Of a DNA stretch of 64,000 nucleotides, positions 24,152 through 34,930 are shown piece by piece. Under the pieces are notes generated by a model, which saw only the letters and a list, made by a program, of their open reading frames with translations, was not told the origin of the DNA and made no database searches. The stretch is from Calliopsis andreniformis (lineage: Eukaryota > Arthropoda > Insecta > Hymenoptera > Andrenidae). Positions within the stretch are counted from its first letter, which is position 1. Each line of letters starts with the position of its first letter. The translations under genes were made by a program, and so were the position numbers. The stretch covers positions 310,001-374,000 of the forward strand of contig NW_027480505.1 in NCBI RefSeq assembly GCF_051401765.1, given 5' to 3'.

Positions 24152-27100
24152 CGTTGACTTCTAAGGCCCTATGTATTCGATCTGGTGGAGCAATGGCTCA
24201 GAGTTAAGTCTAGGATGCCCGCAGCGTAGAAATGGCCATTACTTTCACACTGGTTGGAATTATTCCTGTTATACGATGGAATGACTGTTGTATTTTATGC
24301 TTCTGTCGTTGACTTCTTAGGCCCTAGCTATTCGATCTGGTCGAACAACGCCCTAGAGTGAAGCCTAGCTTGCCCGGATCCTAGGAATGACCACCACTTT
24401 CACACTGGTTGCAATTATTCCCGTTATAAGATGGAAAAGCTGTTGTATTTTTACTGTATTTTCTGCTTCTGGCTTTGACTTCTATTGTCCTAGCTATTCG
24501 ATCTGGTAGGACAACGTCCAAGAGTGAAGCCTATGTTGGCCGGAACGTAGAAATGACCATTAGTTTCACACTGGTTGCAATTATTCCTGTTATACGATGG
24601 AAGGACTGTTGTATTTTTATTGAATTTTATGCTTCTGGCGTTGACTTCTTAGGCCCTAACTATTCTATCTGGTGGAGCAACCCCCTAGAGCGAAGCCTAA
24701 GTCGCCCGGAACGTAGAAACGGCCATAACTTTCACACTGGTTGCTATTATTCGTTTTATACGATAGAAATGCTGTTGTATTTATATTGTATTTTATGCTT
24801 CTGGCGTTGACTTCTTACGCCCTAACTATTCGATTTGGTGGAACAGCGCCCTAGGGTAAAGCCTATCTTGCCCGGAACGTAGAAATGACCATCACCTTCA
24901 CACTGGTTGCAATTATTCCTGTTATACGATGGAAGGACTGTTTTATTTTTATTGTATTTTATGCTTCTGGCGTTGACTTCTTAGGCCCTAACTATTCGAT
25001 CTGGTGGAACAAGGCCCTAAAGCGAATCCTAGGTTGACCGGAACGTAGAAATGACCATTACTTACACACTGGTTGCAATTATTCCTGTTATACGATGGAC
25101 AAGCTGTTGCATTTTTATTGTACTTTATGCTTCTGGCGTTGACTTCTAAGGCCCTATGTATTCGATCTGGTGGAGCAATGCCTCAGAGTTAAGTCTAGGA
25201 TGCCCGCAGCGTAGAAATGGCCATTACTTTCACACTGGTTGCAATTATTCCTGTTATACGATGGAATGACTGTTGTATTTTATGCTGCTGGCGTTGTCTT
25301 CTTAAGCAGTAGCTATTAGATCTGGTCGAACAATGCCCTAGAGTGAAGCCTAGCTTGCCCGGAACGTAGGAATGACCACCTCTTTCACACTCGATGCAAT
25401 TATTCACGTTATAAGATGGAAAAGCTGTTGTATTTTTATTGTATTTTCTGCCTCTGGCTTTGACTTCTATTGTCCTAGCTTCTCGATCTGGTAGGACAAC
25501 GTCCAAGAGTGAAGCCTATGTTGGCCGGAACGTAGAAATGACCATTAGTTTCGCACTGGTTGCAATTACTCCTGTTATACGATGGAAGGACTGTTGTATT
25601 TTTATTGTATTTTATGCTTCTGGCGTTGACTCCTTAGGCCCTAACTATTCGCTCTGGTGGAGCAACGCCCTAGAGTGAAGCCTAAGTCGCCCGGAACGTA
25701 GAAATGGCCATAACTTTCACACTGGTTGCTATTATTCGTTTTACACGATGGAAAAGCTGTTGTATTTATATTGTATTTTATGCTTCTGGCGTTGACTTCT
25801 TAGGCCCTAACTATTCGATTTGGTGGAACAGCGTCCTAGGGTGAAGCCTATCTTGCCGGGAACGTAGAAATGACCATCACTTTCACACTGGTTGCAATTA
25901 TTCCTGTTATACGATGGAAGGACTGTTGTATTTTTATTGTATTTGATGCCTCTGGCGTTGACTTCTTAGGCCCTAACTATTCGATCTGGTGGTACAACGC
26001 CCTATAGTGAAGCCTAGGTTGCACGGATCGTAGAAATGACCATATCTTTCACACTGGTTACAATTATTCCCGTTATACGATGGAAAAGCTGTTGTATTTT
26101 TATTGTATTTTCAGCTTCTGGCTTTGACTTCTATGGTCCTAGCTATTCGATCTGGTAGGAAAACGTCCAAGAGTGAAGCCTATGTTGGCCGGAACGTAGA
26201 AATGACCATTAGTTTCACACCGTTTGCAATTATTACTGTTAAACGGTGGAAGGACTGTTGTATTTTTATTGTATTTGATGCCTCTGGCGTTGACTTCTTA
26301 GGCCTTAACTATTCGATCTGGTGGTACAACGCCCTATAGTGAAGCCTAGGTTGCACGGATCGTAGAAATGACCACATCTTTCACACTGGTTGCAATTAAT
26401 CCTGTTATACGATGGAAAAACCTTTGTATTTATTTTGTATTTGGTGCTCCTGGCGTTGACTTCTTAGGCGCTAACTATTGCGTCTGGTGGACCAGCGCCC
26501 TGGAGTGAAGCCTAGGTTTCCCGGAACGTAGTAATGACCATCTCTTTCACAATTGTTGCAATTATTCCCGTTATACGATGGAAAGGCTGTTGTATTTATG
26601 CTGCATTTTATGCTTCTGGCGTTGACTTCTCAGGCCCTAACTATTCGTTCTGGTGGAACAACGCCCTGGAGGGCATCCTAGGTTGCCCGGAACGTAGAAA
26701 TGACAATATCTTTCACACTGGTTGCAATTATTCCTGTTATACGATGTACAAGCCGTTGCATTTTTATTGTACTTTATGCTTCTCGCGTTGACTTCTAAGG
26801 CCCTATGTATTCGATCTGGTGGAGCAATAGCTCAGAGTTAAGCCTAGGATGCCCGCAGCGTAGAAATGACCACATCTTTCACACTGGTTGCAATTATTCC
26901 TGTTATACGAGGGAAGGACTGTTGTATTTTATGCTTCTGGCGTTTACTTCTTAGGCCCTGACTATTCGATCTGGTGGAGAAACGCCCTAGAGTGAAGCCT
27001 ACGTTGCCCGGAAGGTAGAAATGACCGTTACTTTCACATTGTATGAATTATTCATTTTATACGGTGGAAAAACTGTTTTACTTATATTGTATTTTATACT

Positions 27101-27427
27101 TCTGGCGTTGACATCGAAGGCCGTAGCTATTGGATGTGGTGGAGCAACGCCCCAAAGTAAAACCTAGGTTGCCCGGAACGTAGAAAAGACCATAAATTTC
27201 ACACTAGTAGCAATTATTCATTTTAAGCGATGGAAAAGATGTTGTATTTATATTGTATTTTATGCTTCTGGCGTTGACTTCTAAGGCCGTAGCTATTCGA
27301 TCTGGTGGACCAACGCCCTAGAGTGAAGCCTAGCTTGCCCGGAACGTAGAAATGACCACCACTTTCACACTGGTTGCAATTATTCCTGTTATACGATGGA
27401 AAAACTGTTGTATCTTTATTGTATTTT
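24152..27427 (+). repeat. Segmental satellite duplication, copy B (offset 5,432)
   Basis: Second copy of 18,720-21,995 in the same orientation and the same monomer order. Single-base differences are scattered, for example TTTCAGCTTCTGG at 26,109 where copy A reads TTTCTGCTTCTGG. The match ends near 27,427, where this copy passes into the divergent run next to the strand switch. Confidence 0.87.
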
Positions 27428-29008
27428 ATGCTCCTGACGTAGACATCTAAGGCCCTAGCTATTCGATCTGGAGGAGCAACGCCCTAGAGAGATGCCTAGG
27501 TTGCGCGGAAAGTAGAAATGACTCTCACTTTCATACTGGTTGCAATTATTAGTGTTATACGATGGAAAAAGTGTTGAATTCATATTGTGTTTTATGCTTG
27601 GGGCGCTGACTTCTAAGGCCTTAACTATTCGACCCGGTGGAGCAACGACCTAGAGTGAAGCCTAGGTTGCCCGGAACGTGGAAATGATCATTACTTTCAC
27701 GCTGTTTGCAATCATTCATTTTATACGATGCAAAAACTGTTGTATTTATATTGTATTTTATGCTTCTGGCGTTGACTTCTATGGCCGTAGCTATTCAATC
27801 TGGTGGAGCAACGCCCTAGGGTGAAGCCTAGGTTGCCCGAAATGTAGAAATGACCATTCCCGTCACACTGGTTGCAATTATTCGTGTTATACGATGGAAA
27901 AACTCTTGTATTTTTATTGTATTTTATGCTTCTGGCGTTGACTTCTAAGTCGCTAGCTATTCGATCTGGTGGTTCAACGCCCTAGAGCGAAGCCTAGGTT
28001 GCCTGGAACGTAGAAATGATCATTACTTACACAATCTTTGCAATTATTGATTTTATACGATGCAAAAACTGTTGTATTTATATTGTATTCGGTGCTTCTG
28101 GCGTTGACTTCTGAGGCTGTAGCTACTCGATCTGGTGGAGCAACGCCCTAGCGTCAAGCCTATGTTGGCCGGAACGTAGAAATGACAATTACTTTCACGC
28201 TGGTTGCAATTATTCCTGTTATACTATGGAAAAACTGTTGTATTTTTATTGTAGTTTATGCTTCTGGTGTTGAATTCTAAGTCCCTAGCTATTCCACCTG
28301 GTAGAGCAACGCCCTAGGGTGAAGCCTAGGTTGCCCGAAACGTAGAAATGGCCATTACCTTCACACTGGTTGCGATTATTCATGCTATACGATGGAAAAA
28401 CTGTTGTACTTTTATTGTATTGAATGCTTCTGGCGTTGACTTCTAAGGCCATAACTCTTCGATCTGGTGGAGCAATGCCTCAGAGTTAAGTCTAGAATGC
28501 CCGAAACGTCGAAATGATCATTACCTTCACACACGTTGCAATTACTCATACTATACGATGGAAAAACTGTTGCATTTTTATTGTATTTTATGCGTCTGGC
28601 GTTGGTTTCTAAGGCCCTAACTATTCGACCCGGTGTAGTAACGCCGGAGAGTGAGGCCTAGGTTGCACGGAACGTAGAAATGGCCATTACTTTCACAAAA
28701 GCTGCAATTACTCCTGTTATGCGATGGAAAAACTGTTGTAATTTTATTTTATTTTATGCTTCTGGCGTTGACTTCTTAGGCCCTATCTTTTCTATCTGGT
28801 TGTGCGACGCCCTAGAGTGAAGCCTAGGTGGCCCAGAACGTAGAAATGACCATGACCTTCACACTTCTTGCAATTATTCCTGATGTACGATGGAAAAACA
28901 GTTGTATCTTCATTGTATTTTATGCTTCAGGCGTTGACTTCCATGGCCCTACGTATTCGATCTGGAGGAGCAACGCCCTAGAGTCTAGCCTAGGTTGCCG
29001 GGAACGTA
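27428..29008 (+). repeat. Divergent monomers flanking the strand switch
   Basis: About 9.5 monomers for which I found no higher-order partner elsewhere in the window. Neighbours differ widely, for example GGAGGAGCAACG at 27,470, GACCCGGTGTAGTAACGCC near 28,628, and TCTATCTGGTTGTGCGACGCC-like sequence near 28,790. They keep the 166-bp spacing and all landmarks. This pattern is typical of the less homogenised edge of a satellite block, here ending abruptly at the inverted junction. Confidence 0.78.
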
Positions 29009-29043
29009 TGATGGTCATTTCTACGTTCCGGGCAACCTAGGCT
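28987..29043. other. Strand-switch junction with hairpin-capable inverted repeat
   Basis: Left arm 28,987-29,008 and right arm 29,022-29,043 are reverse complements over 22 bp with one mismatch (G at 29,000). The 13-nt centre is TGATGGTCATTTC (29,009-29,021). Complementarity resumes outside the arms with occasional mismatches, because the two array arms meet in register. The right side can be aligned to the uninterrupted copy at 37,471, where TGATGGTC is preceded by G and not A. The left monomers normally continue GTAGAAATG. The breakpoint is therefore 29,008/29,009 with no shared bases. Cruciform formation is possible but not shown by sequence alone. Confidence 0.93.
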
Positions 29044-30786
29044 TCACCCTAGGGCGTTGCTCCACTAGATCGAATAGCTAGGGCCATAGAAGTCAACGCC
29101 AGGAGCATAAAATACGACATAAATACAACAGCTTTTCCATCGTATAAAAGGAATAATCGCAAACAGTGTGAAAGTAATGGTCATTTCTACGTTCCGGGCA
29201 ACCTAGGCTTCACCCTAGGGCGTTGCTCCACCAGATCAAACAGTTAGGGCCTTAGAAGTCAACGCCCGAAGCATAAAATACAAAATAAATAGAACATTTT
29301 TTCCATTGTATAAAACGAATAATTGCTACCAGTGTAAAAGTTATGGTCATTTCTACGGTCCGGGCAACGTAGGCCTCACCCTGGGGCGTTGTTCCACCAG
29401 ATCGAGTAGTTAGGGCCTAAGAAGTGAACGCCAGAAGCATAAAATACAATATAAATACAACAGCTTTTCAATCGTAAAAAACGAATAATTGCAACCAGTG
29501 TGAAAGTTATGGTTATTTCTACATTCCGAGCAACCTAGGCTTCACTCTAGGGCGTTGCTCCACCAGATCGAATAGTTAGGTCCTTAGAAGTCAACGCCAG
29601 AAGCATAAAATACGATATAAATACAACAGCTTTTGCATCGTATAAAAGGAATAATTGCAAACAGTGTGAAAGTAATTGTCATTTCTACGTTCCGGGCAAT
29701 CTAGGCTTCACTCTAGGGCGTTGCTCCACCAGATCAAACAGTTAGGGCCTTAGAAGTCAACGCACGAAGCATAAAATACATAATAAATAGAACGGTTTTT
29801 CCATTGTATATTACGAATAATTGCTACGAGTGTAAAAGTTATGGCCATTTCTACGTTCCGGGCAACCTAGGCTTCACTCTAGGGCGTTGGTCCACCAGAT
29901 CAAACAGTTAGGGCCATAGAAGCCAACGCCCGAAGCATTAAAAACAAAATAAATAGAACAGTTTTTCCATTGTATAAAACGAATAATTGCTACCTGTGTA
30001 AAAGTTATGGCCATTTCTACGTTGCGGGCAACCTAGGCTTCACCTTAGGCCGTTGTTCCACCAGATCGAATAGTTAGGGCCTAAGAAGTGAACGCCAGAA
30101 GCATAAAATACAATATAAATACAACAGTTTTTCCATCATATAAAACGAATAATTGCAACCAGTGTGAAAGCTATGGTCATTTCTACATTCCGAGCAACCT
30201 AGGCTTCACTCTAGGGCGTTGCTCCAACAGATTGAATAGTCAGGGCCTTAGAAGTCAACGTCCGAAGCATAAAATGCAATAAAAATACAACAGTTTATCA
30301 ATAGTATGACAGGATTAATTGCAACCAGTTTGAAAGTGATGGTCATTTCTACGTTCCGGGCAACCTAGGCTTCACTGTAGGGCGTTGCTCCACTAGATCG
30401 AATAGCTAGGGCCTTAGAAGTCAACGCCAGAGGCATAAAATACAATATAAATACAACAGCTTTTCCATCGTAAAAAACGAATAATTGCAACCAGTGTGAA
30501 AGTTATGGTTATTTCTACATTCCGAGCAACCTAGGCTTCACTCTAGGGCGTTGCTCCACCAGATCGAATAGTTAGGTCCTTAGAAGTCAACGCCAGAAGC
30601 ATAAAATACGATATAAATACAACAGCTTTTGCATCGTATAAAAGGAATAATTGCAAACAGTGTGAAAGTAATTGTCATTTCTACGTTCCGGGCAATCTAT
30701 GCTTCACTCTAGGGCGTTGCTCCACCAGATCAAACAGTTAGGGCCTTAGAAGTCAACGCACGAAGCATAAAATACAAAATAAATGG
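29009..30786 (-). repeat. Junction-side segment, copy of 37,471-39,248 (offset 8,462)
   Basis: About 10.7 monomers recur 8,462 bp downstream in the same orientation and order. Shared rare variants include GGCCATAGAAGTCAACGCC, the CTACGGTCCGGGCAACG variant, GTATATTACGAAT, and CACCTTAGGCCGTTG. A few substitutions separate the copies. The match ends near 30,786/39,248. Because the partner copy extends further upstream than 29,009, this copy was cut by the strand-switch event or built by a duplication that ended there. Confidence 0.88.
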
Positions 30787-31834
30787 AACGGTTTTTCCAT
30801 TGTATAAAACGAATAATTGATACCAGTGTAAAAGTTATGGTCATTTCTACGTTCCGGGCAACCTAGGCTTCACCCTAGGGCGTTGTTCCACCAGGTCGAA
30901 TAGTCAGGTCCTAAGAAGTAAACGCCAGAAGCATAAAATGCAATAAAAATGCAACAGTCTTTCCATCCTATAACAGGAATAATTGCAACCCGTGTGAAAG
31001 TGATGGTCATTTGTACGTTCCAGGGAACCTATGCTTCACTCTAGGGCGTTGCTCCACCACATCGAATTGTTAGGGCCGAAGAAGTCAACGCCCGAAGCAT
31101 AAAATACAAAATAAATAGAACAGTTTTTCCATCGTAGAAAACGAATAATTGCAACCAGTGTGAAAGTTATGGTCATTTCTATATTCCGAGCAACCTAGGC
31201 TTCACTCTAGGTCGGTGCTCCAGCATATCCAATAGCAACGGCCTTAGAAGCCTACGCCTGAAGCATAAAATACAATAAAAATACAACGGTCTTTTCATCG
31301 TATAACAGGAATAATTGCAACAAGCGTGAAAGTAATCATCATTTCGGCGTTCCGGGCATCCTAGACTTAACTCTGAGGCATTGCTCCACCAGATCGAATA
31401 GTTAGGGCCTAAGAAGTCAACGCCAGAAGCATAAAATACAATATAAATACAACAGTTTTTCCATTGTATAATACGAATAATTGCTACCAGTGTAAAAGTT
31501 ATGGTCATTTCTACGTTCCGGGCAACCTAGGCTTCACTCTAGGGCGTTGCTCCACCAGATCAAATAGCTAGGGCCTTAGAAGTCAACGCCCGAAGCATAA
31601 AATACAAAATAAATAGAACAGTTTTTCCATTGTATAAAACGAATAATTGCTACCAGCGTAAAAGTTGTGGTCATTTCTACGTTCCGGGCAACTAGGCCTC
31701 ACCCTAGGGCGTTGTTCCACCAGATCGAATAGTCAGGGCCTAAGAAGTGAACGCCAGAAGCATAAAATGCAATAAAAATACAACAGTCTTTCCATCCTAT
31801 AACAGGAATAATTGCAACCTGTGTGAAAGTGATG
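30787..31834 (-). repeat. Satellite monomers related to 44.1-45.3 kb
   Basis: Six monomers. About 30,900-31,830 shares types and order with about 44,170-45,280, including the CTAGGTCGGTGCTCCAGCATA variant (31,207 and 44,648) and CTAGACTTAACTCTGAGGC. The downstream copy has about two extra monomers in the 44.4-44.6 kb interval. No other feature seen. Confidence 0.78.
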
Positions 31835-34166
31835 GTCATTTCTACGTTCCGGGCAACCTAGGCTTCACTCTAGGGCGTTGGTCCACCCGATCGAATAGCT
31901 AGGGACTTAGAATTCAATGGCAGGAGCATAAAATGCAATATAAATAGAACAGCTTTTCCATCGTTTAGAACGGATAATAGCAACCAGTGTGAAAGTTATG
32001 GTCATTTCTACGTTACGGGCAACCTAGGCTTCACTCGAGGGCGTTGCTCCACCAGATCGAGTCGTTAGGGCCTTAGAGGTCAACGCCCGAAGCATAAAAT
32101 ACAATAAAGATGCAAGAGTTTTTCCATCGCATAACAGGAATATTTACCACCAGTGTGAAAGTGATGGTATGGTCTACGTTCCGGGCAACCTAGGCTTCAC
32201 TCTAGGGCGGTGCTCCACCAGATGAAATAGTTAGGGCCTAAGAAGTCAACGCCAGAAGAATAAAATACGATATAAGTACAACAGTTTTTCCATCGTATAA
32301 AATGAATGATTGCGAACATTGTGAATGTAATGGTCATTTCTGCGTGCCTGGCAACCTACGCGTCACCCTAGGGCGTTGCTGCTCCACATCTGATAGCTAC
32401 GGCGTTAGAAGTGAACGCCGGAAGCATAAAATACAATATAAATACAACAGCTTCGCCATCGTATAAAATGAATAATTGCAAACACTGTGCAAGTAATGGT
32501 CATTTCTACGTTCCGGGCAACCTAGGCTCCACTCTAGGGCGTTGCTCTACCAGATCGAATAGTTAGGGCCTTAGAAGTCAACGCCCGAAGCATAAAGTAT
32601 AAAATAAATAGAACAGTTTTTCCATCGTATAAAACGAATAATTGCTACCAGTGTGAAAGTTATGGTCATTTCTACTTTCCGGGCAACCTAGACTTCACCC
32701 TAGGGCGTTGTTCCACCAGATGGAATAGTTAGGGCCTAAGAAGTCAACGCCAGAAGCATAAAATACAATATAAATACAACAGTTTTTCCATTGTATAAAA
32801 CGAATAGTTGGTACCAGTGTAAAAGTTATGGTCATTTCTACGTTCCGGGCAACCTAGGCTTCACCCTAGGGCGTTGTTCCACCAGAACGAATAGTTAGGC
32901 CTAAGAAGTGAACGCCAGAAGCATAAAATACAATATAAATACAACAGTTTTTCCATCGTATAAAACGAATAATTGCAACCAGTGTGAAAGTTATGGTCAT
33001 TTCTACGTTCCGGGCAACCTAGGCTTCACTCTAGGGCGTTGGTCCACCCGATCGAATAGCTAGGGACTTAGAATTCAATGGCAGGAGCATAAAATGCAAT
33101 ATAAATAGAACAGCTTTTCCATCGTTTAGAACGGATAATAGCAACCAGTGTGAAAGTTATGGTCATTTCTACGTTACGGGCAACCTAGGCTTCACTCGAG
33201 GGCGTTGCTCCACCAGATCGAGTCGTTAGGGCCTTAGAGGTCAACGCCCGAAGCATAAAATACAATAAAGATGCAAGAGTTTTTCCATCGCATAACAGGA
33301 ATATTTACCACCAGTGTGAAAGTGATGGTATGGTCTACGTTCCGGGCAACCTAGGCTTCACTCTAGGGCGGTGCTCCACCAGATGAAATAGTTAGGGCCT
33401 AAGAAGTCAACGCCAGAAGAATAAAATACGATATAAGTACAACAGTTTTTCCATCGTATAAAATGAATGATTGCGAACATTGTGAATGTAATGGTCATTT
33501 CTGCGTGCCTGGCAACCTACGCGTCACCCTAGGGCGTTGCTGCTCCACATCTGATAGCTACGGCGTTAGAAGTGAACGCCGGAAGCATAAAATACAATAT
33601 AAATACAACAGCTTCGCCATAGTATAAAATGAATAATTGCAAACACTGTGCAAGTAATGGTCATTTCTACGTTCCGGGCAACCTAGGCTCCACTCTAGGG
33701 CGTTGCTCTACCAGATCGAATAGTTAGGGCCTTAGAAGTCAACGCCCGAAGCATAAAGTATAAAATAAATAGAACAGTTTTTCCATCGTATAAAACGAAT
33801 AATTGCTACCAGTGTGAAAGTTATGGTCATTTCTACTTTCCGGGCAACCTAGACTTCACCCTAGGGCGTTGTTCCACCAGATGGAATAGTTAGGGCCTAA
33901 GAAGTCAACGCCAGAAGCATAAAATACAATATAAATACAACAGTTTTTCCATTGTATAAAACGAATAGTTGGTACCAGTGTAAAAGTTATGGTCATTTCT
34001 ACGTTCCGGGCAACCTAGGCTTCACCCTAGGGCGTTGTTCCACCAGAACGAATAGTTAGGCCTAAGAAGTGAACGCCAGAAGCATAAAATACAATATAAA
34101 TACAACAGTTTTTCCATCGTATAAAACGAATAATTGCAACCAGTGTGAAAGTTATGGTCATTTCTA
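31835..34166 (-). repeat. Tandem 7-mer duplication, unit 1,161 bp
   Basis: GTCCACCCGATCG lies at 31,881 and 33,042, and CTTCGCCAT at 32,451 and 33,612; both pairs are 1,161 bp apart, seven monomers. The copies, about 31,835-32,995 and 32,996-34,166, appear almost identical; one difference is CATCGTATAA versus CATAGTATAA near 32,460/33,621. The same 7-mer occurs once each at about 45,284-46,445 and 50,261-51,422, so the doubling here is local. A partial copy covers about 57,400-57,775. Confidence 0.9.
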
Positions 34167-34930
34167 CATTCCGAACAACCTAGGCTTCACTCTAGGGCGT
34201 AGCTCCAACAGATTGAATAGTTAGGGCCTTAGAAGTCAACGCCCGAAGCATAAAATGCAATAAAAATACAACAGACTTTCCATCGTATAACAGGAATAAT
34301 TGCAACCCGTGTGAAGGTGATGGTCACTTGTACGTTCCAGGGAACCTAGGCTTCACTCTAGGGCGTTGCTCCACCAGATCGAATTGTTAGGGCCAAAGAT
34401 GTCAACGCCCGAAGCATAAAATACAAAATAAATAGAACAGTTTTTCCATTGTATAAAACGAATAATTGGTACCAGTGTAAAAGTTATGGTCATTTTTACG
34501 TTCCGGGCAACCTAGGCTTCACCCTAGGGCATTGTTCCATCAGATCGAATAGATAGGCCTTAAGAAGTGAACGCTGAAGCCTAAAATACAATATAAATAC
34601 AACAGTTTTTCCATCGTAGAAAACCAATAATTGCAACCAGTGTGAAAGTTATGGTCATTTCTGTATTCCGAGCAACCTAGGCTTCACTCTAGGGCGGTGC
34701 TCCACCATATCGAATAGCTACGGCCTTAGAAGCCTACGCCTGAAGCATAAAATACAATAAAAATACAACGGTCTTTTCATCGTATAACAGGAATAATTGC
34801 AACAAGCGTGAAAGTAATGATCATTTCGGCGTTTCGGGCATCCTAGACTTAACTCTGAGGCATTGCTCCACCAGATCGAATAGTTAGGACCTAAGAAGTC
34901 AACGCCAGAAGCATAAAATACAATATAAAT
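33770..34930 (-). repeat. Segmental copy matching 39,247-40,407 (offset ~5,477)
   Basis: About seven monomers match downstream. CTACTTTCCGGG lies at 33,833 and 39,309. The offset changes by one base after 34,067, where this copy lacks one G in GTTAGGCCTAAG. Shared variants include CCGAACAACCTAGG, GTCACTTGTACGTTCC and GAACGCTGAAGCCTAAAAT. The block overlaps the end of the 7-mer duplication. Confidence 0.84.

Larger units (their letters stand above)
17020..26945 (+). repeat. Subfamily of 155-bp monomers with an 11-bp deletion
   Basis: Eight monomers read CTGTTGTATTTTATGC (or CTGTCG...) where most read two TTGTATTTT words separated by TA. They lie near 17,038, 18,850, 19,835, 21,490, 23,302, 24,282, 25,270 and 26,922. 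Loss of 11 bp between 9-bp direct repeats fits replication slippage. Some copies were spread by the 5,432-bp duplication; I saw none outside 17-27 kb. The range given is the span of the eight sites, not one continuous element. Confidence 0.82.
1..29008 (+). repeat. Satellite array, left arm, ~166-bp monomer, + orientation
   Basis: This is a head-to-tail tandem array. The landmark TATACGATGG recurs at 6, 173, 339 (as TATACAATGG) and 505, giving steps of 167, 166 and 166 bp, and the spacing holds to 29,008 apart from a few short monomers. Each monomer carries the same ordered landmarks: TTATACGATGGAA, then an A/T-rich stretch ending TGTATTTTATGCTTCTGGCG, GTTGACTTCT, ATTCGATCTGGTGGAGC, AACGCCCTAGAG, GCCTAGGTTGCCCGGAACG, TAGAAATGACCAT and TTTCACACTGGTTGC. 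Monomers differ by scattered substitutions and group into types that recur in higher-order patterns. No unique DNA interrupts the array. Chromosomal role (centromere or pericentromere) is inference from structure only. I do not recognise the family from known satellites. Confidence 0.97.

Noticed and set aside
28987..29043. Intrinsic terminator or regulatory hairpin
   Set aside because: The inverted repeat is a by-product of the array orientation switch. There is no adjoining gene and no T-tract.
31179..31508. Recurring ~109-codon reading frame on the - strand (also at 44,620, 49,597, 54,076 and 56,730), starting MTITFTLVAII
   Set aside because: It is the satellite monomer read through two units. 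Copies recur because the DNA block is duplicated. Related frames occur in monomers all along both arms and end at varied stops. The 166-bp period shifts frame each unit. There is no domain, ribosome-site or codon-use signal.
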